From: Oceanospirillaceae bacterium UBA2001
GTDB taxonomy: Bacteria > Pseudomonadota > Gammaproteobacteria > Pseudomonadales > Balneatricaceae
NCBI GenBank assembly: GCA_002335115.1
Contig: DDCR01000066.1
Span: 1-18,094, forward strand
DNA length: 18,094 nt
Direction of reading: 5' to 3'
The notes under the pieces were generated by a model. It saw only the letters and a program-made list of their open reading frames with translations. It did not search any database and had not been told where the DNA came from. Positions 7,419-15,074 of the stretch are shown piece after piece. Within the stretch, counting starts at the first letter, position 1; each line of letters starts with the position of its first letter. Position numbers and translations under genes: made by a program.

Positions 7419-7880
7419 TTATTCTCCTAAGTGTTGGATTTCGATGATGTGTTCACCCCAGCGACTTTCTGGCACTTTAGCTTCAGAAACTGCCCACTTA
7501 CGCACTGTCATACCGGCTTTGACAGTCGATTTGGGGTCCCCTGTGACCAAGGGATGCCAATCTGGTAAATCCTTGCCAGCTGACACACGCCTGTAACCGC
7601 AGGTTTCAGGCAACCAGTTGAACTCAGCCACTGTATCAGGTGTGACCAGAGTGCAGTCTGAAACTTTATCTTGGCGCGTTTCATAAACGCTGCACTTGCA
7701 GGACTTAAGATCTAAGTAACGACAAGCCACACTGGTGTGATACATTAAAGGCGTGTCATCATCAATTAATTTTTGCAAACAACAGCGGCCACAGCCGTCA
7801 CATAAAGACTCCCATTGCTCACTGGTCATCTCGTTGGGTGCGGTTGTTTTCCAAAATCCTGTTTGTGTCGACTCTTTCAT
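7419..7880 (-). CDS. ycgN: YcgN family (UPF0260) Cys-cluster protein
   Basis: The product is 153 residues and full length for the family. It carries the cluster CDGCGRCC near residues 28-35, followed by further cysteines at ACRYLD, SCKC, DCTLV and TCGYR. The pattern is that of the YkgJ/YcgN zinc- or iron-binding superfamily. The DLPDWHPLVTGD stretch is typical of YcgN. Its biochemical role is not established. It follows ycgL by about 60 bp and is the last gene of the operon, with GGAG close to its ATG. There is no signal peptide, so it should be cytoplasmic. Confidence 0.88.
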   Translation of the reverse strand: MKESTQTGFWKTTAPNEMTSEQWESLCDGCGRCCLQKLIDDDTPLMYHTSVACRYLDLKSCKCSVYETRQDKVSDCTLVTPDTVAEFNWLPETCGYRRVSAGKDLPDWHPLVTGDPKSTVKAGMTVRKWAVSEAKVPESRWGEHIIEIQHLGE

Positions 7881-7940
7881 AAGCTCCAGTTTATCCCTAT
7901 AAGAGGGTTAAAGTTAGTAGGTTGGGTTCAGCGGTGTTCT

Positions 7941-8210
7941 CTAAAGGTCTAACATGTACTCTTCACGCACGGGGGGCATTTGTAAATAATAACCTTGTGC
8001 ATCAATATTAGACAAGATGTCTTCTGCCTTGGCTTTAGCGAGTTTTTTATCAGCTGTTAGTAACATATCCATGCGGTGCTCAGGTTGACCAAACATTTTA
8101 AGCAAGGCCTCTGGCACTAAACTTAGGGCTTTAGTTTTATCCACATAAAGATACATTTCGTCTTTCTTTTTGCTACGATAAATAGAGCAAATAATACGTT
8201 TTTGAGTCAT
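7941..8210 (-). CDS. ycgL: YcgL domain protein
   Basis: The product is 89 residues. It begins with the family pattern (CSIYRSKKKDEMYLYVDK at about 8-25), then PEALLKMFGQPEH, and ends near GYYLQMPP. These are the hallmarks of the YcgL family (UPF0745) of small alpha/beta proteins in gammaproteobacteria, of uncertain function. The ATG shares one base with the rnd stop codon (TAATG), so the two are translationally coupled. The rnd-ycgL-ycgN adjacency is seen in other gammaproteobacteria, which hints at a link to RNA metabolism. That link is inference. Confidence 0.88.
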   Translation of the reverse strand: MTQKRIICSIYRSKKKDEMYLYVDKTKALSLVPEALLKMFGQPEHRMDMLLTADKKLAKAKAEDILSNIDAQGYYLQMPPVREEYMLDL

Positions 8211-9328
8211 TAACGTGTCTCTTGGATGAGTTTATATTCCCTGGCAATGGGCTCGGCAAGAAACTCTTCTCTCCAACCTTCCCAGTTACTTGGTAAGCTA
8301 AATGGCTGCTCATTGCGCAAGCCTTCGAACAGCTCAAGCAGTTCTTTTTTACGGCCCATTAACTGTACTTGAAGCACGGCATTTTCAGCTTGATCTGTAA
8401 CCACTTTATGCAGGCGTTTGTAGTCTTTATTTTCATTTTTAGACAAGGGCTGGGGCACGCCTGGCAAAACTTCAGAGGAGGCCTGCAGAATAGACAACCA
8501 TTGTTTACCATAGCGCCTTAAACTGCTGGGGCGCACGTCAGGGCATTGGCCTAAGGCATTTAGATCGGTGGGATTGGTGCGTGCTATCTCAATCAAACTG
8601 GTGTCCTTGACCACAAAATTCTTTGGCCTGTTTTCACTCCGAGCCACCTCTTCTCGCCACGCGGCTAGGCCACGCAAACGGCCAACCGACTTGCCTTGCA
8701 AGCGCCAGGCATTTTTCATTAGCGTATAAGCCAGTTCTGGAGCTATGGGTGGCTTGGGTTGAGATAAACGTTGCATGTCTTGCTCATACCATTGCCACAC
8801 ACCTTTGTCTTTTAGGCGCTGGGCTAACAAATCATAACATTGCATAAGGTGGGCTACGTCCATCGCTGCATAATGGCATTGGGAATCTCGTAACGGACGC
8901 TGCAACCAATCTGAACGTGTCTCGCCTTTGTCGACAGTTTCCCCTAGTAGGTCTAACACCAAACTTTGATAACCCGGCGACAAGCCCATGTCTACAAACG
9001 CCGCCGCAATTTGCGTATCTGCTATGGGTGTGGGACGCAACCCTAGCCAATGCTGAAATAATTCCAAATCTTCACTGCAGGCATGCATCACTTTAAGGGT
9101 GCCAGGATCTGTTAACAGCGCTTGTAATGGCTGCCACTGGTCAATTGTGATTGGGTCTATTAAAAAGGTTTCACCTGCAGCGGCTATTTGAACTAGTCCA
9201 GGCATAGGATAAAAGGTATCTACCCTCACAAACTCCGTATCTACAGCAATGGCGGGGGCTTGAATAAGTGTTTCACAAGCCTGTTGCAGGCCTGTGTTGG
9301 TATCAATGTATTGGTAATCAGATGACAT
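8210..9328 (-). CDS. rnd: Ribonuclease D
   Basis: The product is 372 residues, close to E. coli Rnd (375). This 3'-5' exoribonuclease trims tRNA precursors and other stable RNA. The DEDDy active site is complete: VDTEF near residue 34 (D and E), HACSEDLELF near 81-90, and YAAMDVAHL near 153-161 giving the Tyr and last Asp. The C-terminal half contains HRDC-type helices (about 205-285 and onward). The start lies 2 bp after the recR stop and no clear Shine-Dalgarno is visible, so translation probably depends on reinitiation from recR. It is followed directly by ycgL through TAATG. Confidence 0.93.
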   Translation of the reverse strand: MSSDYQYIDTNTGLQQACETLIQAPAIAVDTEFVRVDTFYPMPGLVQIAAAGETFLIDPITIDQWQPLQALLTDPGTLKVMHACSEDLELFQHWLGLRPTPIADTQIAAAFVDMGLSPGYQSLVLDLLGETVDKGETRSDWLQRPLRDSQCHYAAMDVAHLMQCYDLLAQRLKDKGVWQWYEQDMQRLSQPKPPIAPELAYTLMKNAWRLQGKSVGRLRGLAAWREEVARSENRPKNFVVKDTSLIEIARTNPTDLNALGQCPDVRPSSLRRYGKQWLSILQASSEVLPGVPQPLSKNENKDYKRLHKVVTDQAENAVLQVQLMGRKKELLELFEGLRNEQPFSLPSNWEGWREEFLAEPIAREYKLIQETR

Positions 9329-9330
9329 AG

Positions 9331-9942
9331 TTAGGTGTAACTCTTGCGGCCAGCAAAGGCGTGAGCCAAGGTGCCTCCATCAACATACTCCAGTTCTCCA
9401 CCAATGGGGACTCCATGGGCAATACGGGTCACATTAATGGTTTGGAGACTTGACTGTTGACTTATTAATTGGTGAATGAAATGGGCAGTAGCGTCGCCCT
9501 CGATGGTGGGGTTAGTGGCAATAATTACTTCTGTGATCTGTTCATCACTGAGGCGTGAAATTAAAACGTCTAAGCCCAGTTCATTAGGGCCAATTCCGTC
9601 CATGGGGGAAATATGCCCCATGAGCACAAAATATAAACCCTTAAACCCAGCCCCTTGTTCAATAGCCAACACATCTGCAGGTGTTTCAACAATACACAAA
9701 GTGGACCTGTGCCGCTCTGGCTGGCTGCACAGACGGCATATTGGTAACTCACTGTGAGTTCGGCATTGTTCGCAGCGCCCTACTTTATCAAGGGCAAGGT
9801 TTAAGCTTTGGGCAAGCACTGCCCCACCTTCACGATTACGCTCTAAAATATGCAACGCCATGCGTTGAGCTGATTTACGGCCAACACCTGGCAAGCATCG
9901 TAAAGACTCAATAAGATCATCAATGAGTGGGCTAAAGGACAT
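9331..9942 (-). CDS. recR: Recombination mediator RecR
   Basis: The product is 203 residues (usual about 200). With RecF and RecO it loads RecA at single-strand gaps. Domains in order: helix-hairpin-helix ([17 protein letters not shown], about 18-34), a C4 zinc finger (CEQC at 57-60 and CRLC at 69-72), and a Toprim domain (from [12 protein letters not shown] with [11 protein letters not shown]). All diagnostic residues are present. It follows ybaB by 22 bp in the standard dnaX-ybaB-recR order. The ribosome site is weak (AGG about 10 nt upstream). Confidence 0.95.
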   Translation of the reverse strand: MSFSPLIDDLIESLRCLPGVGRKSAQRMALHILERNREGGAVLAQSLNLALDKVGRCEQCRTHSELPICRLCSQPERHRSTLCIVETPADVLAIEQGAGFKGLYFVLMGHISPMDGIGPNELGLDVLISRLSDEQITEVIIATNPTIEGDATAHFIHQLISQQSSLQTINVTRIAHGVPIGGELEYVDGGTLAHAFAGRKSYT

Positions 9943-9964
9943 GTATGGTGAACCTATAATTAAC

Positions 9965-10291
9965 TTAAAACGGCATTTTAAAACCCGCCGGCATACCCAT
10001 GCCAGCGGTCATATCAGACATATTATTCTGGCTGGCCTGCTCTACTTTACGTACCGCATCATTTACGGCTGCCGCCAATAAATCTTCGAGCATTTCTTTG
10101 TCTTCAGACAAAAGAGAATCATCTAAGTGCACTCGTTTTACATCATGGCGTCCAGTCATTACCACTTGCACTAGGCCTGCTCCAGCCGCGCCAGTAAATT
10201 CAGCTTTAGCCATGTCTTCTTGTGCTTGTTGCATTTGTTCCTGCATTTTTTGGGCTTGTTTCATGATATTGCCCATGCCACCTTTTAACAT
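9965..10291 (-). CDS. ybaB: YbaB/EbfC nucleoid-associated protein
   Basis: The product is 108 residues. It starts with a Gly/Met/Gln-rich helix ([20 protein letters not shown]), then the central beta-sheet segment [18 protein letters not shown], and ends in a Met/Gly-rich tail. These features define the YbaB/EbfC family of dimeric DNA-binding proteins. It lies 21 bp after dnaX and before recR, the common order in bacteria. GAG about 9 nt before the ATG supports the start. Confidence 0.94.
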   Translation of the reverse strand: MLKGGMGNIMKQAQKMQEQMQQAQEDMAKAEFTGAAGAGLVQVVMTGRHDVKRVHLDDSLLSEDKEMLEDLLAAAVNDAVRKVEQASQNNMSDMTAGMGMPAGFKMPF

Positions 10292-10312
10292 ATCAGTTTC
10301 TCTATAATAAGT

Positions 10313-12319
10313 TTAAGTTTCAATTTCAATAGGGTTAACGGGTAACACACTATTGGTATCTAGTTGGCCGTTAAAAGCCGTGGTTAAACTGGCCACATTA
10401 GCATCATTTTCTAAGGCCATGATGGCTTGCTGTTGATGTTCTGTTTCACGCCTTTGACGGTTGGCAAAAGGCGTTTCTACCTGGGTTTCACCAATATTAA
10501 TAGTGAGTTCCAAATTACAACCAAACATTGCTTCCAAGGCCTCACGCATGCGGCCTTGATGAGTGTCATTGAGCATACTACTTTGGCCTTGCTGCAAGGT
10601 AAATTGTAGCTTTGTGCCTTGTCGCTGGGCAAACACCATATTAGCTGCAATGCCATGAGTCATGCCTGATAAATTAAGATCATTAAACACCTTAACCCAG
10701 TTTTCTTGCGTTAAATCAGCCAAGGTCCAATCACGACCCGATTTTGCAGGCATTAAACCCCCTGCCACTGCAGTTTCACTTTCACCCTCACTTTCACCCT
10801 CACTTTCACTGTCAGGTTCACTTTCACTTTCAGGTTCTGGTGTTGAGGCGGGTTCAGCTGCGGCAGCTTGTTCTAGCTGGGGTTCTAGTTGGGGTTCTAG
10901 CTCACCTTGTTGTTCTTCATGCGCATGATTAAACACCGGCTGCTGTGCTTGCATGGGTGCTTCTTCCCAAGGTGGTGAATCTTGAACTGGCGCTATCTCT
11001 TGAACCAGCGCTGCCTCTGGCATAGAAGGTTCTTCATTTGGTGCGTCAGGCACTGACGCCATTTCAGTAGCCGGCATGCCTTGTGCTGTAGACTCATCAA
11101 CTTGCTCAACTTGCTCAACTAAAAGCTCTGCTGCACTTTCTACAACAGCTTCTGTTGCAGTAATAGACTCAGGCACTTGGGCTTGGGGTTGGGTGTGAGT
11201 TTGCGGTTCTGTGATTTTCATCTGGCCTGCATGCTGCTGTGGCCTGAAGGCTAGCATCCGTAACAACGCCATTTCAAAACCGGCTTGCAGATCGGGTGCA
11301 AGTTCTAAATCTTTGCGCGCCATAATACCCATCTGGTAAAACAACTGAACGTCTGCAGGGCTTGTTTGTTGGGCCAGTTCTTTCACCTTAGCTCTATCAA
11401 ACTGCACAGACACAGGCGCCTCTGGTAATACCTGACAAATGGCCATTTGATGCAACAAACTCAATAAGTCTTCTAGGGCCCCAGTGAAATCTTGCCCCTG
11501 CTCTCCCAGTTCACCAATAAGTTTCAACAATTCAGAGGCGTTGCCTTGCTGTAACTGGCTGACAATCTCAACGACTTTGCCTTGGTCAATGCTACCTAAC
11601 ATTTGGTTAACCGCAGATTCCGTTAAATCACCACCACAAAAAGCAATGGCCTGATCTGTCAAACTCAAAGCGTCACGCATACTGCCTTTAGCAGCGCGAC
11701 CCAACTGCCACAAAGAGGCTTCGGCAAAGGCAATGGTTTCACTTGTAAGCACATGTCGTAAATGGCCTGCAACTTGCTCAGCAGGCATGTTCTTAAGGTT
11801 AAATTGTAAACACCTCGACAGCACCGTGATGGGCAGTTTTTGTGGGTCGGTGGTGGCTAACAAGAACTTTACATGAGGAGGTGGCTCTTCCAAGGTTTTA
11901 AGCAAGGCATTAAAACTGCTGGTAGAAAGCATGTGCACTTCGTCAATCAGATAAACCTTAAAGCGGCCTCTTGTCGGCGCATACTGCACGTTATCGAGCA
12001 ACTCTCTCGTGTCTTCTACTTTAGTTCGTGAGGCCGCGTCCACTTCAATCAGGTCAACAAAACGACCCTCAGTAATTTCAACGCAACTTGAACACACACC
12101 ACAGGGAGAAGAGCTAACGCCCTCTTCGCAGTTAAGGCAGCGCGCCAAGATACGCGCAATGGTGGTTTTACCAACCCCACGGGTGCCAGCAAACAAATAC
12201 GCATGATGCAAGCGTTGCTCATCTAAGGCATGCACCAAGGCACGTAATACATGCTCTTGACCTACCATAGTGTGGAAATTTTGGGGCCGCCATTTACGGG
12301 CTAAAACCTGATATGCCAT
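10313..12319 (-). CDS. dnaX: DNA polymerase III tau (and possibly gamma) subunit
   Basis: The product is 668 residues. It is the AAA+ clamp loader subunit that opens the beta clamp and links polymerases at the fork. Visible parts: Walker A GTRGVGKT (45-52, K51), a zinc module with C64, C73, C76 and C79, Walker B DEVH (126-129), the sensor ATTDPQKLP, and SRC with the arginine finger near 168. A long acidic linker (about 365-550) contains repeats of LEPQ and of Ser-Glu. A C-terminal tau domain (about 555-640) binds polymerase or helicase. No A6G-type slippery heptamer is present in the frame, so the E. coli style of gamma production by frameshift is not evident. GAG 7 nt upstream supports the ATG. 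It is the first gene of the operon. Confidence 0.95.
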   Translation of the reverse strand: MAYQVLARKWRPQNFHTMVGQEHVLRALVHALDEQRLHHAYLFAGTRGVGKTTIARILARCLNCEEGVSSSPCGVCSSCVEITEGRFVDLIEVDAASRTKVEDTRELLDNVQYAPTRGRFKVYLIDEVHMLSTSSFNALLKTLEEPPPHVKFLLATTDPQKLPITVLSRCLQFNLKNMPAEQVAGHLRHVLTSETIAFAEASLWQLGRAAKGSMRDALSLTDQAIAFCGGDLTESAVNQMLGSIDQGKVVEIVSQLQQGNASELLKLIGELGEQGQDFTGALEDLLSLLHQMAICQVLPEAPVSVQFDRAKVKELAQQTSPADVQLFYQMGIMARKDLELAPDLQAGFEMALLRMLAFRPQQHAGQMKITEPQTHTQPQAQVPESITATEAVVESAAELLVEQVEQVDESTAQGMPATEMASVPDAPNEEPSMPEAALVQEIAPVQDSPPWEEAPMQAQQPVFNHAHEEQQGELEPQLEPQLEQAAAAEPASTPEPESESEPDSESEGESEGESETAVAGGLMPAKSGRDWTLADLTQENWVKVFNDLNLSGMTHGIAANMVFAQRQGTKLQFTLQQGQSSMLNDTHQGRMREALEAMFGCNLELTINIGETQVETPFANRQRRETEHQQQAIMALENDANVASLTTAFNGQLDTNSVLPVNPIEIET
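10776..10906 (-). repeat. 12-nt tandem repeats in the dnaX linker
   Basis: Three units of TCACTTTCACC(C/T)(C/G)-type sequence lie at 10776-10811 (two exact, one near-exact) and decay up to about 10836. They encode Ser-Glu/Gly-Glu. A second array, TTCTAG(C/T)TGGGG, lies at 10871-10894 with a partial third unit to 10906, encoding LEPQ. Both keep the frame, as expected for slippage in a disordered linker. Confidence 0.8.
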
Positions 12320-12384
12320 GCAGGGACTCGTTTAAATGAAACACAAACTAGAAAACTAGCGTTTTAAACAACATTGTTAGTCAC

Positions 12385-12390
12385 ATTATA
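12385..12390 (-). promoter_or_regulatory. Candidate -10 box of the dnaX operon promoter
   Basis: A perfect TATAAT on the minus strand lies about 65 bp before the dnaX ATG, in the only long gap upstream of the six-gene unit. No good -35 is seen 16-18 nt further up, so activation or another promoter is possible. Confidence 0.4.
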
Positions 12391-12413
12391 GGAGCCACGA
12401 GCAATTAAAGCTA

Positions 12414-12452
12414 CCAGCTAAATCAAATGCTGGCGCAGTGCTTTTTAACTGC
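12414..12452 (-). terminator. Weak hairpins after the aminotransferase gene
   Basis: GCAGT (12435-12439) pairs with ACTGC (12448-12452), and CCAGC (12414-12418) pairs with GCTGG (12429-12433). On the minus strand both follow the aminotransferase stop, and the second is followed by a short T-containing stretch. There is no strong T-run, so termination may be partial and the dnaX operon may receive read-through. Confidence 0.3.
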
Positions 12453-12483
12453 TCACTGGCCTGCTTGTCTGAACAAAGTGGCG

Positions 12484-13374
12484 TTACAACGGCAACTCAT
12501 AATTCACCTCAAGGGCGAACTTGGGCTGCGAGTGCAGGGCCCAATATGCATCTTGCAATTGCTGCGTCAGAGGCCCTATCTGCCCCCGACCTAACACCTG
12601 ATGATCCACCTGAGTAATGGCCATAATGCCACCGGCAGTGCTGGTGGCAAAGGCTTCATCAGCTTGACGCAAATCTTGCGCTGAGATTTCCCCCAGTTCT
12701 ACTTGTAGGCCTAATTGCTGGGCCAATTGTATAGCCGTTTTGCGCGTAATGCCCTCAAGCACCCCCTTTGCAGTGGTGCGCAACTGGCGATCTTTAATGA
12801 TAAAAATATTAAACCCAGGACCTTCTTTTATGTTGCCCTTGTCATCCACTACCGCCGCCGTTTGAGCGCCTTGGTCATAGGCTTCAAATTGCCCCATAAC
12901 TAAATCTAACCAATGGTAGTTTTTGATGGTGGGGTCCACCGAGGCACTGGGAATACGCTGTTGTTGGCTGATAGCCAGATGCAAACCTTGATCAGGCTGG
13001 CTAATCCAAACAAAGGGCACTACAAAAGCAAAAAACTGGTTTTTACAAGTGCGAGGGTCACGCGAACCCGACTCTGGCACGCCCCGTGTGGTGATCATTT
13101 CTACATAGGCATTGCGCAGGCCACTTTGCCCCACTAGCTTTAATAACAAGGCTGTCAGTTGGGTTTCGTTATAAGGAATGGACATGCGTAATTTTTCCAT
13201 GCCTGCAAAATAACGCTGCACATGCTCGTCTAAGCGAAAAAAATGCCCATCCCAAACATGTGCCACGTCATAGGTGGCATCAGAATGCAAAAAACCCCAA
13301 TCTAAAAGGGATATTTTAGCCTCGTTAATGGGCACTATTTCACCATTTACATGGGCTAAGCTTTGGGGTGTCAT
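12484..13374 (-). CDS. Class IV PLP aminotransferase, (R)-amine transaminase-like
   Basis: The product is 296 residues, fold-type IV. K151 in DPTIKN is the Schiff-base lysine. E184 in KEGPGFN is the residue expected to contact the pyridine nitrogen, and TAGGIM near the C-terminus holds phosphate. From memory it resembles the fungal (R)-selective amine transaminases more than D-alanine or branched-chain enzymes: HSDATYDV (30-37) against HSDLTYDV, YVEMITTRG (90-98), GVLEGITRK and STAGGIMAIT. The arginine of the fungal GVRGS loop is replaced by a GSRDPR arrangement (103-108), so substrate choice may differ; a D-amino-acid or branched-chain role remains possible. GGAG 7 nt before the ATG supports the start. 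It lies 30 bp after an EamA exporter gene, suggesting that substrate or product is transported. Confidence 0.82.
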   Translation of the reverse strand: MTPQSLAHVNGEIVPINEAKISLLDWGFLHSDATYDVAHVWDGHFFRLDEHVQRYFAGMEKLRMSIPYNETQLTALLLKLVGQSGLRNAYVEMITTRGVPESGSRDPRTCKNQFFAFVVPFVWISQPDQGLHLAISQQQRIPSASVDPTIKNYHWLDLVMGQFEAYDQGAQTAAVVDDKGNIKEGPGFNIFIIKDRQLRTTAKGVLEGITRKTAIQLAQQLGLQVELGEISAQDLRQADEAFATSTAGGIMAITQVDHQVLGRGQIGPLTQQLQDAYWALHSQPKFALEVNYELPL

Positions 13375-13404
13375 AGTTGGTCTCCAAACCGATATGGTTG
13401 ATGC

Positions 13405-14304
13405 TTACTTAGCCTGCTCGCGCATCACAATATAGTAAGTCGAAGCAATAATAATAGCTGTACCCATTAAGAATTTAAGAGTAATGCTCTCATTAAAAAA
13501 CATGATGCCAATGCCAATGCCTAAAGGTATGGCTAAAAAGTGCAATGGCGCAAGCATAGAGGCTTGAGCGTACATATGGCTTTGGGCCAGAAAGAACTGC
13601 TGAAAACTGGCACAAACACCCAGCGCAATGAGCAGATATAGAGGGGTTAGGGATGAAAGCTGTTGTATCGCGTCAAAGTCATCAAAGCTAAAGGCGATAA
13701 TGCCTGCTAAAACCACTCCCGTTGAGTTGTACCAAATGGCCGTTGTTACGGCAGGATCAGTGCGTCCCAATACGCGCAAATAAACAAACATAAGGGCAGA
13801 AAAAAAGGCCCCTAATAAAGCGTAAAACACACCCAATAAATTAACCGTGGGTGTCAGTGGGAAAATAAGTACAACAACCCCCAAAAAACCCACAAACACT
13901 GAAGCAGAGCGCTTTAAACCCACTTTTTCCCCGGCAATTAATACCGACAAACCGGTAATAAAAATAGGCATCGTTTGGGATAACGCGGTAGCAAGGCTGA
14001 TGTCTAAATAAATAATGGATAAAAACCACATAGTCAGTCCCAATAAACCAAACCCCGTGCGCAGAGCGAGGCCTTGTATATTGGTAATGTTTAAAAATTG
14101 GGCGCCCCGAGTAAAAATGGCATACGCCACCAAAAGCGGCAAACAAAATAAGTAGCGAAAGAATAAAATCACAAACACAGAAAAGTCGGGTTGCAGCACC
14201 TTCACCATGCTCGCTAACACCAATGACATGACAATTTGCCCAACAAGAAATACGGCACCCAATTGATTATTACTTTGGCTGATGACCGGAATGACAACTG
14301 ACAT
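13405..14304 (-). CDS. EamA/DMT-superfamily transporter
   Basis: The product is 299 residues with about ten membrane helices in two repeated EamA halves (about 15-145 and 155-292). Each half ends with the typical segment: GEKVGLKRSASVFVGFLGV in the first, and FNESITLKFLMGTAIIIAS in the second. The family exports small metabolites, often amino acids or related compounds, across the inner membrane. It shares a transcript with the aminotransferase (30-bp gap), so the cargo may be an amine or amino acid; the sequence cannot name it. The start ATG has AGG about 5 nt upstream. Confidence 0.85.
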   Translation of the reverse strand: MSVVIPVISQSNNQLGAVFLVGQIVMSLVLASMVKVLQPDFSVFVILFFRYLFCLPLLVAYAIFTRGAQFLNITNIQGLALRTGFGLLGLTMWFLSIIYLDISLATALSQTMPIFITGLSVLIAGEKVGLKRSASVFVGFLGVVVLIFPLTPTVNLLGVFYALLGAFFSALMFVYLRVLGRTDPAVTTAIWYNSTGVVLAGIIAFSFDDFDAIQQLSSLTPLYLLIALGVCASFQQFFLAQSHMYAQASMLAPLHFLAIPLGIGIGIMFFNESITLKFLMGTAIIIASTYYIVMREQAK

Positions 14305-14337
14305 GAGTACCTAAATTCTTGGGGGCAATGGGAGTCA

Positions 14338-14366
14338 ATTAAGACACAAAGTGACCTTCTTGTCAG
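14338..14366 (-). promoter_or_regulatory. Candidate promoter of the EamA-aminotransferase unit
   Basis: On the minus strand CTGACA (14366-14361) is followed by a 17-nt spacer and CTTAAT (14343-14338). Transcription would start about 25 nt before the EamA ATG. The -35 matches 5 of 6 and the -10 matches 4 of 6. Confidence 0.4.
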
Positions 14367-14580
14367 CCTTGATGGGCTTAACCCGCAAATAAAACACTTT
14401 CACCACTTTTAATCCATACTATCCATAGCCCTACCTTGTTATATCTCCACTTAAGGATCACCTTCAAAAACCACCCAAGCTCACTTTTGACTGGCCCGTA
14501 TCACCCAACTGCCTGACTAGGCCCTTGCTAACCCATTAACGGCCTTCCTAACAAAGGTTACACAGGGTAAAAAATTATAA
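14367..14580. other. Gene-free stretch between divergent units
   Basis: I see no credible reading frame, RNA gene or strong hairpin here. The plus strand is C-rich in its middle part and turns A/T-rich towards 14565-14580, just before the repeat operator. It marks the boundary between the core-like leftward genes and the accessory-like right end. Confidence 0.5.
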
Positions 14581-14616
14581 ATGTTACTTATGTTACTTAT
14601 GTTGCAAATGTAACGC
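14581..14616 (+). repeat. Four phased 9-bp repeats in front of the RHH gene, likely operator
   Basis: Two exact ATGTTACTT units (14581-14589, 14590-14598) are followed by ATGTTGCAA (14599-14607) and ATGTAACGC (14608-14616), with no gaps. The last unit also provides GTAAC, the inverse of the GTTAC in the first two. The array overlaps the -35 of the downstream promoter. Ribbon-helix-helix proteins commonly bind such short phased sites, so self-regulation by the adjacent gene product is the simplest reading. Confidence 0.6.
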
Positions 14617-14630
14617 GTTTGTACAATAAT
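14602..14630 (+). promoter_or_regulatory. Promoter of the RHH pair
   Basis: TTGCAA (14602-14607), a 17-nt spacer, and AATAAT (14625-14630). The -10 ends 6 nt before the ATG at 14637, so transcription would begin at or next to the start codon. That predicts a leaderless message. Confidence 0.5.
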
Positions 14631-14636
14631 TGTGCC

Positions 14637-14825
14637 ATGAACGCTAAAAAAACCACCACCTTAAACCTGCGAGTTGACCCCTTAGTTAAGGATGCTGTGC
14701 GCTATGCCGCCAACCAAGAACACAGAAGCGTTGCCAACATGGTAGAGATGATGATCCGGCAATATTGCCGTGATGCCGGCTACCCCGTACTTGAACAAAA
14801 CCAGTTGTTTGACGATGCACAATAA
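14637..14825 (+). CDS. Ribbon-helix-helix DNA-binding protein
   Basis: The product is 62 residues. TTTLNLRVDP (about 6-15) forms the DNA-contact strand, followed by helix 1 (LVKDAVRYAANQEH) and helix 2 (SVANMVEMMIRQYCRDAG), the standard Arc/CopG/ParG-like arrangement. The frame opens six codons earlier at a TTG, but that would lie inside the promoter spacer. The ATG gives a proper RHH start. There is no Shine-Dalgarno, in keeping with a leaderless transcript. Four 9-bp repeats precede the gene. It is followed at once by an unidentified 81-residue gene. Such pairs occur as plasmid stability or toxin-antitoxin modules; here it is probably a repressor of its own operon. Confidence 0.78.
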   Translation: MNAKKTTTLNLRVDPLVKDAVRYAANQEHRSVANMVEMMIRQYCRDAGYPVLEQNQLFDDAQ

Positions 14826-14826
14826 A

Positions 14827-15072
14827 ATGCTTCAAGGCCTGGTTGAAGCAGGCGCAGTAAAAGCGGTTAGTATTATTGCCAATGGCACTATTATTCATGC
14901 CGAGATTTGTACCCTTAGTGGTGACAAAAAAGTCATTACCACCCATGCAGGCAGCATTAAAACCTGGGCTTCAATAGATTCAGCAGCCAAATGGCTCAAG
15001 AAAGTTGGCCTAGGCACCATTAAGCTAGAAGTGGGTAAATGGTCACCGAATCAAAAAAGCATGACCTTTTAG
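14827..15072 (+). CDS. Unidentified small protein paired with the RHH gene
   Basis: The product is 81 residues from ATG 14827, which is one base after the RHH stop; an ATG at 14815 would overlap by 11 bp and add four residues. It reads LVEAGAVKAVSIIANGTIIHAEI, then a THAGSIKTWASIDSAAKWLKK segment, then a short strand LEVGKW. An alternating beta-beta-alpha-beta layout with no membrane segment is likely. It resembles small proteins beside plasmid partition or stability genes that share a 'L.AGAV' start, a 'TW..L..A..' centre and a GI/GLGT ending, but I cannot name the family with certainty. No ribosome site is visible, so translation is likely coupled to the RHH gene. A toxin role is possible but unsupported by any catalytic motif. 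Confidence 0.65.
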   Translation: MLQGLVEAGAVKAVSIIANGTIIHAEICTLSGDKKVITTHAGSIKTWASIDSAAKWLKKVGLGTIKLEVGKWSPNQKSMTF

Positions 15073-15074
15073 CA

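Noticed and set aside
10662..10932. Plus-strand frames rich in Ser-Leu-Pro or His-Phe across the dnaX linker
   Set aside because: They are mirror images of the 12-nt repeats in dnaX, with no ribosome site and no family resemblance.
12320..12483. Possible 4.5S (SRP) RNA gene upstream of dnaX, as in some pseudomonads
   Set aside because: The conserved GGAA tetraloop region and flanking core sequence are absent on both strands.
14686..14946. Minus-strand 86-codon frame across the RHH pair
   Set aside because: The plus strand carries a recognisable RHH fold and promoter; the antisense frame has neither.
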